Shown in pieces: positions 1 to 11,335 of a DNA stretch of 64,000 nucleotides; position 1 is the first letter of the stretch; each line of letters starts with the position of its first letter. The DNA is from Capronia americana (lineage: Eukaryota > Ascomycota > Eurotiomycetes > Chaetothyriales > Herpotrichiellaceae). A program made the translations under genes and the position numbers. The stretch is from NCBI GenBank assembly GCA_016110215.1, contig JADWQD010000004.1:930001-994000 (forward strand), written 5' to 3'. Under the pieces are notes generated by a model. It saw nothing but the letters and a program-made list of their open reading frames with translations. It made no database searches and had not been told where the DNA came from.

Positions 1-916
1 TCGCCAGTACAGCTTCGATGCAGGGAGCCTGGGGCACAGCATACTGCAAGTCTTCCCGTCAGATAGAAAGACAGTTCACTAACCGATATTCGCAGGGAGT
101 CTCTGGGACTTGAATGAGGCCATTCTAGATCACCATTGGACTGCGGCCGCTCGCTGTGGTGTGTTCCTGGTGTCATTCAGCTTTTGCTTCAGTGTCGTCG
201 GCACAAATGTGGGAGGGAACACGATTCCATTTGGCTCGGATATCTCTGGCCTGTTCCCACGATACATGACCATCCGTCGCGGACAAGTCATATGCGCCGT
301 TGTCGGGGTTTGCCTCGTCCCCTGGAAGCTGATCGCCACCGCTCAGAAATTCCTCACATTCTTGGGAAGCTACAACATCTTCATGGCACCACTTTGTGGA
401 GTAAGTATGTCCCTTTCCTTTTGAAATGGCAGCTGCTGACTCAGTCCTAAGGTCATGATCTGCGATTACTGCTTCGGCCGAAAAGGAAACATTCACGTCC
501 CATCCCTGTACACCAGCTCCAAAGCAGGCATCTATTGGTACAAGTCCGGCGTCAATTTCCGAGGCGTCTTCGCGTGGTGTGCCGGAGTGGCGATGGGGCT
601 TCCTGGTCTCGTAGCCGCCTACAACCCTACCTCTGTGTCACAAGCTGGCAAGAACATGTACAAGCTGGGGTGGATCCTGACCTTCGTCACGGCCTTCGTT
701 GTTCACTTGATTCTGATCAAGCTGTTCAAGGAAAAGGTATATCCCGATGGATACGAGTCGCTGCCTACGAAATGGGAATATCTAGCCAAGGAAGGCAGAG
801 AGGGATTCTTTGATGGAGAGCGAACGGACCACAACTCCCTCGCCTCGGAAGCAGAGGGAGGTATTGTGAAGGTGGATGTTCATGTCGGCGAGAAGGAGCA
901 ACGGGTCAGTGTTTAA
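1..916 (+). CDS. NCS1-family nucleobase/ureide permease, 3' part
   Basis: This is the C-terminal part of a plasma-membrane permease of the NCS1 (Fur/Fcy/Dal4) family, which imports uracil, allantoin, cytosine or related compounds with protons. The gene starts left of the window. I read exons at 3-45 (frame start), 96-400 and 452-916. Joined, they give GAWGTAYW-SLWDLNEAI, then the family segment DISGLFPRYMTIRRGQ and a last membrane region ending in a charged cytoplasmic tail. The join at 45/96 uses a GC donor (GCAAGT) and restores the conserved Trp codon (T+GG). The 401-451 intron is in phase 0 with a GTAAGT donor. The exact substrate cannot be told from this fragment. A downstream amidase and oxygenase on the same strand fit use of a nitrogenous compound, but that is inference. 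Confidence 0.88.
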
Positions 917-1278
917 GCCAGAAATTTCCATCCAGACTTGGTCTCTAGAATACCGTTTAGATGGATTATTGGCGCTTGCAGTGAATCGTGATGATAGATC
1001 AAGGCAGTAGGGGCTTTCAATCGTTTAGTTCACAAACACTTCCAGTGAGATCCACAAAACGATAAGAACTTATCGGCGAGGCAGTCGGAGAACAATCTTC
1101 CAACCCGAATCCGCTACTGACGGCGCAGATTGTATGATCAGTGGAGTAGTTGACAAATGGGAGAACACCGCCGACATCGCCGACATCTCCAGCTCTAACG
1201 ATCTGATATTATATGACCTGACTGTTCATCTGAACTGATTCCACATCAGTTGAGAGGCCTCTTACGAATATAGTTGCC
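917..1278. other. Intergenic, permease to amidase
   Basis: About 360 bases with no supported gene. It must hold the 3' end of the permease transcript and the amidase promoter. No clear TATA element was seen. Confidence 0.6.
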
Positions 1279-2859
1279 ATGGCTGAATCTGAGGTCGAAC
1301 CCTGTCGCTGGACTGCCACGCAGGCTCTCAAACAGATCAAATCAAATGACCTCAGCGTGGAAGACTATGCAACTTCTCTCCTTTCTCGGATTCGCAGCAG
1401 AGATTCCATAGTCAACGCCTGGGCATATCTCGACGCCGATCATGTCCTTGAGCAAGCGCGGCGTCTGGATCGACTTCCTGCTACAGAGCGAGGGCCTCTG
1501 CATGGCCTCGCTGTTGGTGTGAAGGATGTTATTTACACCAAAGGTTGGTGACAGTGATGCTTGCTTTTGCCATACTGGAAGTCTAGGAGAATACGATTGA
1601 GCTAAGAAATGAGATGATTTTCAGATATGCCAACGCAACACAACTCCCCGATTTATCACGAGGACGCGCCACAGGTTGATGCCGCTTCTGTCGCTATATT
1701 GAGAAAAGCCGGAGCATTGATTTTCGGTGAGCGAGAAGATGGCCAGCGCTGTGAGCCTGAAAGAGTCGATCTAATTGTTGTGTTACCAGGAAAAACTGCC
1801 ACGACCGAGTTTGCAGCTACCACCAAAGGACCAAAGACTCGCAATCCGCATGATCCATCAAGGACACCAGGTGGTTCATCGTCAGGATCCGGTGCGGCCG
1901 TAGCTGACATGCAGGTCCCCTTCGCTTTGGGCACGCAGACGGGAGGCAGCACGATCCGCCCAGGCTCATACAATGGAATCTACGCGATGAAGCCGACGTG
2001 GAACGCCATATCTCGAGAAGGACAGAAAATTTACTCACTTATCTTGGATACGCTGGGTCTGTACGCTCGAAGTGTTGAGGACTTGCAACTTCTCGCAGAA
2101 GTCTTCGCTTTGAAGGATGACGATGGTGAGAGTAAGGACGACCTGCATAGCTCCTTGCGGCAAGACGAATCACCTTTTGCCCTCCACGGTGCCAAATTCG
2201 CGTTCGTCAAAACCATGGTCTGGCCACAAGTTGGGCAGGGTACAGCAGATGCAATGGGCCAAGCGATGCTTCTTCTCCAGGCGCACGGAGCAACCGTGGA
2301 AGAGGTCACCCTCCCTAGCGAATTCGGCGAATTGCCGAAGTGGCACAGAACGGTCTTGATGTCTGAAGGCCGTGTGTCTTTTCTGCCAGAATACCGTCGG
2401 GCCAAAGATCTCCTGTCGCCATATCTCATTGACCAGGTCGACAATGTAGCAGGGTATTCGAGAAAGGAGCAACTCGAGGCCTTCGACGGAATTGCCAGTC
2501 TTCGGCCCAAGATCGACGATATACTGGGCCAATATGCCGCCATCGTCACTCCGAGCGTCCCTGACGAAGCTCCCTCGGGGATCGAGAAGACGGGCAGTGC
2601 GGCTTTCAATTCTATCTGGACGGTATGTACTGATGGTGGAAATTGTGTTTATCTATTTCGTCTAATATACTAATATTTTTCCTGTCTACAGGCTCTTCAC
2701 ACGCCCGTCATCAATGTCCCGGGCTTTCAGGGTGCCAATGGTATGCCGATCGGGCTTTCTCTCGTGGGCCCTCGTTATCGAGACCAGTTCCTTCTCAAGG
2801 TTTGCAGGGAGGTTGGGAAGATCTTCGAGTCTGAAGGCGGTTGGACATCCAAACTTTGA
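1279..2859 (+). CDS. Amidase-signature hydrolase
   Basis: This amide hydrolase of the amidase-signature (AS) family is predicted at 455 aa from four exons: 1279-1543, 1625-1726, 1790-2622 and 2692-2859. The splice phases are consistent and rebuild the family text KDMPT and IFGKTATTEFA. The Ser-cisSer-Lys triad is visible: Lys82 in VGVKD, cis-Ser152 in GGSSSGSG and nucleophile Ser176 in GTQTGGSTIRPGS. The last exon carries PVINVPGFQGANGMPIGLS, the usual C-terminal AS segment. The ATG sits in a good context (GCCATGG). The protein has no signal peptide, so it is probably cytosolic. It lies 362 bases downstream of an NCS1 permease on the same strand, so it could act on an imported compound, but the substrate is unknown. 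It is not the mitochondrial GatA subunit as far as I can tell, because it resembles the shorter fungal AS proteins. Confidence 0.9.
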
Positions 2860-3684
2860 TAGTACACTTCCATATCAACACTTCAGTCGGGGAAATTATC
2901 CGGGGAATAAAGGATAACTGAGGCCATCATCTCATCCACGCCCATCTCGCTGTTGAACATGTCTTTCGTGCAAATGCGGACTCGGTGTCGAGCCGTAAAT
3001 GCCGCTACTTAGCATCTTGTTGCCGGGGTCACTCTAAGCGCCCACCAAGGAGGGAAGGGTGCGGTGCGAGTAGTTGTGCTTCGCGCTGTCATCCTTGACG
3101 GGTCTGAAGCACAACACATTGACCCTTTCTTGTGGCGCCCTCCGGCTCAAAAAACAGCGATCCTTGGTTCAAGTCTTTTTCTTCATCTGAGGTCCCTACA
3201 CTTGAAATGCCGTGTATCCTACTGGCACCGGAAGTCTAGACCCTAAGACCGTCTTGGTACTTACTACGGAGTAGAGTCAAGTCCATCCTTATCTTACCCA
3301 CGGGGGACAGTTCACAGGCCGATTCTTGGCAAGTGTCCGTAACGACAACCATGATCCGACTCCGATAACGAGCGCTTGGGCCGAAGAGCTAATTGACATT
3401 ATCGACCTATGATCCACCCTGAAACCTTTGTCGGCACATCGTTCGTTTCCCGATAGCTGGCCAGCGCTGCACCATACAGTGTACACTGGGTCTCATGATT
3501 GAGGTCTTGGGAAATGTTTGGTTCCATTTGATATGCCCAGAACATATCACTCAGATAAGATGCACCGACGTTTTTCAGTAAGTCGGGGTAGATGATATAT
3601 CAACTCAATGAGATAACTCGTCGCCTGGTTGTTCAAGAGCACAAGTGACGCAGCAGTCTGTCAATCTGATCTACTGCTGCAATC
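2860..3684. other. Intergenic, no gene seen
   Basis: About 825 bases between the amidase and the oxygenase. The short open frames here lack family resemblance or splice partners. I see nothing else definable. Confidence 0.6.
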
Positions 3685-5008
3685 ATGTCGACCACAACTG
3701 CCGTTGAAAGCACGACGGCCAAAGAAGAGCCAGAGTATGTTTACTTCCATTATGATGGCCGCTATGGACACAAACGCGAAGTCCTCAAGGGCGAAAAGAT
3801 GAAAAGCACCTTCACCGAGATTCCACTGGTCGATATCGCCGGGATCTACAGCGACAAGTTTGAAGACAGACTCAAAGTCGCTCAGGAGCTCGCCAAGGCA
3901 TGCGAGCAGTGCGGGTTCCTCTATATCAAAAACCATGGCGTTGAGCCCGAGTATACGCAGGGGATATTCAAGACCGCCGTAGACTATTTCGATCAGCCTC
4001 TCGAAAAGAAAATGGAGCAGTGGATCTACAACCAGAAGGATCTCAAGGGCTACGAGCCGGTTCATGGGGCGAGGATGGACGATACCAAGACGAAAGGAGG
4101 TTTGTTTTTGTCCATCAATTCCTCCTTGCAACTGACCATGGCTGACCTACAATGCTGTATAGATCGCAAAGAATCCTTCCTCATAGGGTACGATCCAGAA
4201 ACCGACCCAACAACGCCGACACTCACTCCCGAAGAACGGGCCATGATAGGCGAGAACGCCTTCCCACCAGACCAACCTGAATTCCGCCAGAAGATAACCG
4301 CCTACCACAATCGACTGATGACTCTGGCTCGCCGACTCACACGTACAGTTGCGCTCGCACTCGGCGCCGAAGAAACCGCCTTGGACTCTGCAGTGACCTG
4401 CCCCAAGACTGCATTGAAGATCATCCATTATCCGCCTCAAGATCCTTCCAGTCTCGACGAGACCGGTATTGGAGCTCACACGGATTTCTCTGGTAAGATT
4501 TGTCCTGCTGTACAGACAACCATAAGATTTCCATTGCGATTCAATCACTTTTTGCTCCTTTTCTGACATCATTACCTTCTCCAGCAATCACCATCCTAAA
4601 CCAAGATTCCGTCGGTGGTCTGGAAGTCCTCAACGCCAACGCACACTGGATCCCGGCGCCACCCATCGAAGGCACATTCGTCGTCAACATCGGCGACTTC
4701 TTCATGCGCCTCTCCAACAACCGGTTCCTCTCCACCGTGCATCGTGTCACCAACAGTACCGGGCGGGAGCGATATTCCGTCCCGTTCTTCTGGACCATGA
4801 ACATGAGTTCTTCCATCGGTGTAAGTTGAACGCTGTACTTTCGAGAGGGAAAACCCCCTAGGCTGACATTGATATCTTCTAGCCCTTACCAAGCTGCATC
4901 TCGGAGACCAACCCTCCCCAATATGAGGCTATCACGGTGGAAGATTATTACCGATTCCGTCGAAACTTGCAGCGCGAAAAGTTCCAGGCCACTGGAATTG
5001 GTCAGTGA
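3685..5008 (+). CDS. 2-oxoglutarate/Fe(II)-dependent oxygenase (isopenicillin N synthase-like)
   Basis: This is a predicted non-haem iron dioxygenase of the isopenicillin-N-synthase/flavanone-hydroxylase-like family, 368 aa. Exons are 3685-4099, 4163-4492, 4585-4820 and 4883-5008, and all phases match. The N-terminal DIOX_N segment includes IPLVDIAGIY and CGFLYIKNHGVEPEY. The jelly-roll core shows the iron ligands His244 and Asp246 (GAHTDFS) and His301 (STVHRV). Arg311 in RERYSVPFF would bind the 2-oxoglutarate carboxylate. It lacks a signal peptide and is presumably cytosolic. Members hydroxylate or desaturate small molecules in secondary metabolism or catabolism, and the substrate cannot be read from sequence. 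It follows a permease and an amidase on the same strand. That arrangement could be a small pathway, but the 825-base gap leaves this open. Confidence 0.9.
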
Positions 5009-5296
5009 AGGGATTGTATCAGTGAGCCCTTTTGTGTATATGACTTGTTCTGGAAGATGCTCGGAGATGGGACAGCGGAAGGAAAGGCATGACGAAAGGA
5101 AGGACGTGTTTTTCGATAGATTCTAGAGTGCTCCGAAGCATTGATCTCGCCATCTCTTCACGACTCGTAGTCTGACGATGGACGTGAACATAATTCCTCA
5201 CAGGGGCGAGCTTAATATGATTACTGACGGTCACAAAAGGCACCCAACAGTTGCCCAACTTGGCAATATGAGTCCATCGAATAGGTTCTCCCCCCC

Positions 5297-5306
5297 NNNN
5301 NNNNNN
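5297..5306. other. Assembly gap (10 N)
   Basis: Ten undetermined bases follow a run of six C. The round number suggests a placeholder gap of unknown true length. Confidence 0.97.
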
Positions 5307-5371
5307 CGGCCACACAACAAACCCCACACCACCCCCACTTTCCTATTTTATAACATCTACTAGTTTTTCCA

Positions 5372-5390
5372 CCCCCCCCCCCCCCCCCCC
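5372..5390. repeat. C homopolymer, 19 bases
   Basis: Nineteen consecutive C are followed directly by GGGG, 66 bases after the N gap. It is probably a collapsed or erroneous low-complexity tract rather than a functional element. Confidence 0.9.
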
Positions 5391-5714
5391 GGGGCGAAGA
5401 TAAAGATGTACTAGTATCTCAGATGTCCCCGTGTCATTTAGATCAGTACGTCGTAAGAATCGCAATGGCAAGTGGTCATTCAGATGACAATCTCGTTCAG
5501 AGGTCCCAGTTCTGTCATCCACCGTTCATCGCAATCACACCGTGCCATGATATCTTGATCGGCTAATTAGTGGAATGCAAGTCTCGCAGATGGATGACAT
5601 TGCATGCGATAATGCCAGGGGACTATGCAGTGCAATCAGTAAGCCGGGGTTTTCCGGCAGTGGGAGACACCCTCCGCGCCACTCCACCCTTGCCTGCGAA
5701 GGCAGTTTGCCTCG

Positions 5715-5722
5715 TATATAAG
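5715..5722 (+). promoter_or_regulatory. TATA box of the membrane-protein gene
   Basis: TATATAAG lies 78 bases before the ATG at 5793. A CT-rich stretch (about 5755-5790) separates them. Both are typical of fungal core promoters and support the chosen upstream start. Confidence 0.6.
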
Positions 5723-5792
5723 ACGCCTCGATCACCCAGAGCTGTCAATGCTTTCCTCTTTCTCTTCATCATCTTCTTGTTTCTGCCTTCAG

Positions 5793-7798
5793 ATGGTCAA
5801 CAAAATCATCCGGTGCAATAGTACTACTACCGACTCAATGAGTTCTACACTCGGTGACAATATCACTGCCGGTATGTACGCTGTGCCATAGTATGGGTGG
5901 CGATGTACACTCTCTGTATCCAGAATTGGAGGTCAGCGCAAGCGATCTCGACAATCTTCCCGAGGTCGACGTTGCGATGGAGCAGCCTACGTCGCGAACC
6001 GAGGTTATATAATCCCTGTACCCAGAACTCATCCTCCTCTCGCCTACTCTCGCCTTCGGTGATGTATTTATGTACAGTGGATGTCGGGCGCTGCGGGCGT
6101 CAATCCCCTGGCAGAGCTCTGGAGCTAATGCGGGGCTCACCATAAGGCAAACACTGCCTCGCTTTGTTGACAAAAGGCAGCGCTTCGCCTTATCCTACTA
6201 TCCTAGTTCGGCTGATTTCAGGCAGAGCTGCGAGCTATAAGTCATTGAGCGGCCACACTCTCTCGGTGTCTTGTGCTGTTTGTTGGAATGTGTTTCCAGC
6301 ATCCATCCGTGTTCTTCGCATCCATTTCGTCTGCCAGATGAGCAAGTTAGCGGTGGTAAGGGCGGTCACGTCCTTCAGTAATGGATCCACCAACACGAGC
6401 ACATTCTTCACGTTGCCGGCAATTCCGACAATTCTGGCCGAATGGGCATCTCTCCTTCCTCTAGTCTGCCATCTGGCAACTTGGAGTTATGGACATCGAA
6501 TCGTGGGTGACATTGCGCTGCGCGGGGAGTTGCGAATCCCGCTCTTCCCTCGCCTGGGCGTGCTGCTCGGGTTTGCGAGGCTTTTGTCCAACAACGGGAA
6601 TTTCTTGAATGAAGCAAGCTCGAAAGCCGGGCGCAGCGACGTCGTGTATGATGTGAAATGGGGGAGTGTCTTTCCGTGCGCCAATGGAGCTGCCAGCCAA
6701 ATCATTTCCAACATGGCGGTGGCGCGGGCTGGGCCTTCGACCATTCTCCCAGATATTGCTTCTCCCTTCCCATTCCTACAAGACTGCGGCAGGAAAGAAC
6801 TCCACCAGCAGTCAGAAGCCCCCATGACGCCGGCGGACTCATTTTCTTCGGACTCTAGCAAGCAACCACCATCAACCATCAACCACGAGGATACGACAAC
6901 GAAGTTCCGACGATACCAAACCCTTCATGTTCTTCACTTTGCACGATATCACACTTGCGAAAGCAGGCCTACGTGGCCGAGAGCTCTTCTGCCATTTTTT
7001 GTTCTTCCTCTGTTGAGGGATTTGATCTTGATCATCCTTATCGGGGTCTTGGTCTTTGCAGGTGCTCACGGTACCGCGACTATCATACTCACATCAGTAC
7101 TCACAACCGCACTTTGCAGGCTGATGAAAGTCGAGGTCCGGCGGCCTCCTGGGTATCTTAGCAACAACGAATCTGGCGACGGCTGCATGCTGGTCGGCAT
7201 GCATCAAAATGCGAACGTATGGCACCTATATACTGGTGACCGGGGAACTATTGACGCGGTCTTGAATAAGACTATGATTACTTTTGTTGGACCGACAGTC
7301 TTTCTATCGACATGCTTCTACATTGCACACGCAGTACAGTTGCTTGCTATGACCTTTGTGGCCGCTCAAAAGGGCTTTGATGGAGTCTTCCTGCTGCTTC
7401 TCATGCTATTTACTTGGGTCTTTGAGTGGTTGACCGGGGACGCTTTTCAGGCCCGGAAGTGGCTCCGACGGGAGAAGATCAGCTTGGTCACTCGGTCGTT
7501 TCGATTCACAGGAAGAATGCCGCTCATTGGTACTGTACAACTCTACAGTAAGACGAGCAATACGTCGTGGATGGATAGTATAATCGCCAAATGCCCTCGA
7601 CGGGAGGCGTGGCTGCAAGGTTTGACATCATTGAGGTCCATCAGCTGTGAGAGCGTGACGCAACACGGGAATCTGTTTGTCCAGAGTGAAGGCGAATCGT
7701 CGTGGCTGACGTCGAACATCGGTCGAGCATGGGGAGCCTTCGCTATTGTCTCCAAGGAACTCGATCAAGCACTGGCGCAGCAGCCTACCAGAGTGTGA
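5793..7798 (+). CDS. Multi-pass membrane protein of unknown function
   Basis: I do not recognise this gene. The best model is 551 aa from exon 1 at 5793-5871 and exon 2 at 6222-7798. The donor is GTATGT, the acceptor is TTTCAG, and a split glycine codon keeps the frame. The 350-base intron is long for this window. If translation instead begins at the in-frame ATG 6338, the protein is 486 aa. Hydrophobic segments occur around TFFTLPAIPTILAEW, LLRDLILIILIGVLVFAG, ATIILTSVLTTALC, IAHAVQLLAMTFVAA and GVFLLLLMLFTWVFEWL, so about four to six membrane spans are likely. A serine/threonine/proline-rich hydrophilic linker precedes the second cluster. The segment VGMHQNANVWHLYTGDRG between spans looks conserved in character, but I cannot assign a fold. 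A TATA box and pyrimidine-rich leader support the upstream ATG. Confidence 0.6.
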
Positions 7799-8022
7799 CA
7801 TGGAACATAGAGCTTGTCCGAGACTGTGCTTAAGCAAATACCTCGGTACTTCCTCAAATCTGCATTCTGTCAGCGATCGACCGCGGTGCCGACACATCAG
7901 AAGCACCTCGTGCTTGGTGGATGCTTGTCCGGGACCGATCACAGGCTCTTCGAAACAGCCTCGCCGTGCTCACGTTTGTGCGGTGTTGACTGTTCTGGCT
8001 CGAAGAGCGCAGGCTGTCGACC

Positions 8023-10476
8023 CTACACGATTAATATGTTCTTTCGTAGTTTTTCTCGCTGGTATGGATAGCTTTTCACATTGCCTAGCTTCCAATCATA
8101 GACCCCTTTCCAGGTCCATTGCTGGTCATTGTTGGCATTTGATCCCAAGACACCAACCAGCAGTCCACCGGAGGCGCTTGTGCAGTAAAACGCCTCGCTG
8201 TATCCCTTGGTAGGCCTAATGATGGCACCACGGCTACAGTCGTCGAGAAAGCGCTGCCGGATTTCGTCAAGAATCCAATTCGTCCCTGAAAGGTATCTCT
8301 TGGCACCTTCAACGAATTTGTAAATCCATGAGAGTGAACCACCTGGAAATTCCACGATCCACCACGTTGAGGACAATCCATCCTGGGTGAAGAGTCCGAT
8401 ACCACTGAGTGCCCCGTCTTCAGTCGTCGATGGAATATCACTAGAGCTTCCATTGCCATAACTCTTTCTTGGAAGTCCGGGTTGACAGGGCGCCCAGCCC
8501 AATCCTCGCCGTTGGACCCGCGGAATGCTTGAGATTAGGTAGCTGGTGTAAACAGAGCCTCTACCAGGTAGTGTTCCGCTCTTTATTTGCGCTTCCCAAA
8601 GCTCAGAAGCTGTGTAGGACGGTGTCTCATCGAAAAGAAGGCTCCAGATCACGATGTCGTCACCGGGTCGTGACGCGTGACGGTGTCTCAGCGCGTATGC
8701 CGCCTCTTCAATAGGAAGAAAGCCGAGAGAATATCGCCGTGTATCGTCATAGGTCTGATCATCATATACCAACTGCGGCAACAAGTGTTGCGCGCTAAGG
8801 AACAAGTTGCCAAGTGTGATGTCCCCGTGAGTGTTGACAGAAGTAAGCAACTCTTTCAAGCAGACAACCACCTCATCTTTACACAGCACATGGATGTTCT
8901 GACGTCCACGCATAGCCTCCAGGTATGTCCACGCACGCACGTTCCAATCGCAGACGAGTAGCGCTGCCAAGATCGACTCTTTAGTTTCCACGGTGAGATT
9001 ACTGGCATCAATTTCCATCATATCTCTATCGCAGATCAAAGTTAGCTTGCTATCGGCAAAGACGTGATTAATGTTGTTTATGGCTTCGCGTCTCAGCTGG
9101 TGATCTTCTGGGATGCAGGGAGTGTCCATCCAATAGGCATCACAGCCAAAGGATAATGCTATCCTCTTATATCGGTCGTGGAGGCACTGATTAAATCCAC
9201 CACAATAGTTCGAGGTTGTGTGAGCAAGCACTGCCTCAGGTCGGCCTCCCTGTCCATGGCTCCATACGTGAGATATTGCCATGGTGCTTGGTGAGAAATT
9301 GCAGTAGTGGATGAGCATTTTGTCTGTCTTCGCCAGTGACACGCAACGTGCTCCGCTCTGTTCTCTGTAAGACCTCTCGTTCCACACCAGCCTCTTGCAC
9401 TGTGTAGACCCGACGCACGAGGTAGAATGCGCAGATTGGTCTTCGATGGTCATGCCTTTAAAACGCATGCAGCTGAAAGGAGAATCGCCCTTGCATTGCT
9501 TGGATTTCCCTCCCGTAACGACGCAACGAGGATGTTTTCCGCCAAAGAGATGCGTGTACCTCTTGTGGAAGATTCGGAAATCCCCACAGATCGCGACTCT
9601 GTCCCGAATTAGCATTTCGAATGCCCATCTGCACATGTACCTTGAGCCTTGAGGAACAACGTGATGTTCCCTCAGAAGCTGCCGGAGAAACCAAACTCCA
9701 TCAACTGAGAATGCCCTGCCCCGGTCAGCGTTCCAACCATTGCTTAGGTATTGCCGCATAGCTTCATGAAAGAGAAGGGTCAATACTCGGTGCCAAGATG
9801 TCCAAAGAAATGCTAGGACGATAAGTTTTGGCAGCGAGTTTGCAGAATACCGATACGTCGTTATGAGAAGCTCGAAGAGGGTGTTGGCGAGATCCACCGT
9901 TTCGAGCTGGAAGGTCCAAGGAACTGAGTCTTGGCTTTCCAGCTTCAAGGCTAGTCGTAGGACATTCGAGTCCACGTAATTGACGACCTTCAGGTTTTTC
10001 CAGCACCGCTTCGTATGTGGTAAGAAATAATTTGGATGTAAAGCTGTTTGCGACCAGGACTGTTGATGCAAGGGCAACATCATCGGAGTTGCCGGAAGAC
10101 GTCGAAGCAGTAGATGGGCTCTTTCAACGACCACAGAGATGCCCCCAGCTTGCTCCGGATGAAAACCAGTTGTCACAAGTCGGCTGTGGCAACGATCAAG
10201 TTGCTCTAATGGGGTTCCTGGATCTGTACACTTCTCGATATATTCCTGGCACCATTCGAGGGCATTTATTTTCCGCTGTTTAGCGCTCGCGCCGTAGGCA
10301 TGGAAGCCACCTGCAGCGTCGTACACGAACTGTGTGCCGTGAGTTTTGAGCCAGGTCTCCCGCCATGTTGGGCCGGGATCTGAGGGTTCCTCGGAGGGGT
10401 CCGAAGTGGCTAAATCTTTGTTCACTATTTCCTGCAATCTAGCCACGGTGAATGTATTTGGGCTTTCTTCAATCAT
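8023..10476 (-). CDS. HET-domain (heterokaryon incompatibility-like) protein
   Basis: A single-exon frame of 817 codons. Residues about 396-500 carry HET-domain hallmarks: AISHVWSHGQG, then YWMDTPCIP, then a repeated-helix part with REAINNINHVFADSKLT. The HET domain is the fungal cell-death domain of vegetative incompatibility proteins, though many genomic copies have no known role. The long N-terminal region (1-390) has several Cys and His residues without an obvious zinc-finger pattern. The C-terminal 300 residues match nothing I recognise. The ATG at 10474-10476 is the first usable start in this frame. No signal peptide or membrane span is apparent. It may be one of the many polymorphic HET genes found in accessory parts of Pezizomycotina genomes. 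The upstream exon structure is uncertain. Confidence 0.75.
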   Translation of the reverse strand: MIEESPNTFTVARLQEIVNKDLATSDPSEEPSDPGPTWRETWLKTHGTQFVYDAAGGFHAYGASAKQRKINALEWCQEYIEKCTDPGTPLEQLDRCHSRLVTTGFHPEQAGGISVVVERAHLLLRRLPATPMMLPLHQQSWSQTALHPNYFLPHTKRCWKNLKVVNYVDSNVLRLALKLESQDSVPWTFQLETVDLANTLFELLITTYRYSANSLPKLIVLAFLWTSWHRVLTLLFHEAMRQYLSNGWNADRGRAFSVDGVWFLRQLLREHHVVPQGSRYMCRWAFEMLIRDRVAICGDFRIFHKRYTHLFGGKHPRCVVTGGKSKQCKGDSPFSCMRFKGMTIEDQSAHSTSCVGSTQCKRLVWNERSYREQSGARCVSLAKTDKMLIHYCNFSPSTMAISHVWSHGQGGRPEAVLAHTTSNYCGGFNQCLHDRYKRIALSFGCDAYWMDTPCIPEDHQLRREAINNINHVFADSKLTLICDRDMMEIDASNLTVETKESILAALLVCDWNVRAWTYLEAMRGRQNIHVLCKDEVVVCLKELLTSVNTHGDITLGNLFLSAQHLLPQLVYDDQTYDDTRRYSLGFLPIEEAAYALRHRHASRPGDDIVIWSLLFDETPSYTASELWEAQIKSGTLPGRGSVYTSYLISSIPRVQRRGLGWAPCQPGLPRKSYGNGSSSDIPSTTEDGALSGIGLFTQDGLSSTWWIVEFPGGSLSWIYKFVEGAKRYLSGTNWILDEIRQRFLDDCSRGAIIRPTKGYSEAFYCTSASGGLLVGVLGSNANNDQQWTWKGVYDWKLGNVKSYPYQREKLRKNILIV

Positions 10477-11335
10477 GCTGGAAATATCGTCGAGATGAAT
10501 CGAAACTGTCCGTTTCCACTGCCCTCTAGGATTGGAAGAGTCGTGATTGCTGCGTTTGAATGAGCAACATGAAGTTGCAGATTGATGTCGTCTTCCAGAT
10601 CAAGCTGTCCGGGTCCCGGGGCACTTGGAAAGTCTAGTTCTTGTCTGACCAAGAAAGCGCTCCATTCAATGCTCCGGGTGACCGTTCTTTTCCTGGTCTC
10701 AACTGCCTCAGACTCAGCTGTGAGTCTGAATAGCGAGTGGCCAGGCTATCTATGTTGTACTTTGACTTCAGGTACACTTAATGATTCAATAAAGTAGGCA
10801 GTATAAAAGCGTGGCTGTGCTAGACAGCATCGCCTGCCAAGGCGGTGGTTTCCATTGCGACTGTCGCTGGCGGAACCAGAATTTCTTGATTGGGGGCGTC
10901 GCCCACCGTACAGAATAAGCTGAATTGAAACGGAATGACGATGGAATGGGCAGGCGACGTTCAACACCAATCTCCGCACTGTGATTTTGTGCAAGCGTCC
11001 AGACCAAGAGGAAACGTTGGGCAACAGTGTAAGGAGGGTCAGGGATATTGCACGCCGGTTCAGTGGCTTGGCGTGGTGATCCCGCGACTTCTCCCTTTGC
11101 ACAGAGCGGCGTCATTCTTCTCCAATGGGGGCGAACAGGTACCTGGACTTGCTGGACTCAGTGCTTAGTGCCTATTCAAGGCTGAGTTACCCCAATAGGC
11201 ACCCTTGGCACCAAGTTTGTTAATGCTCGCGCCCCCAAACGCGACTGCGCTCTTGGAGGCCCAATTCTGCAGAACCACCGTTGTCCATTTCTGCTCGTCC
11301 TTCGCTCCGTGCCAGTCCTCTCGCTTCTTCGGCGT
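10477..11335. other. Intergenic, HET gene to MTF1
   Basis: The two flanking genes are divergent. On the minus strand about 90 codons stay open between 10742 and 10476 in another frame, without an ATG. I cannot tell whether this is an upstream HET exon or chance. Nothing else is definable. Confidence 0.5.

Larger units (their letters stand above)
5009..5714. other. Intergenic with assembly problem
   Basis: No gene seen. The stretch includes a run of ten N, an unusually C- and A-rich segment and a 19-base C homopolymer, so its sequence should be treated as unreliable between about 5290 and 5395. Confidence 0.7.

Noticed and set aside
10480..10742. Open minus-strand frame upstream of the first HET gene
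   Set aside because: It has no ATG, ends at a stop overlapping the HET start codon, and no convincing splice pair links it to the gene.
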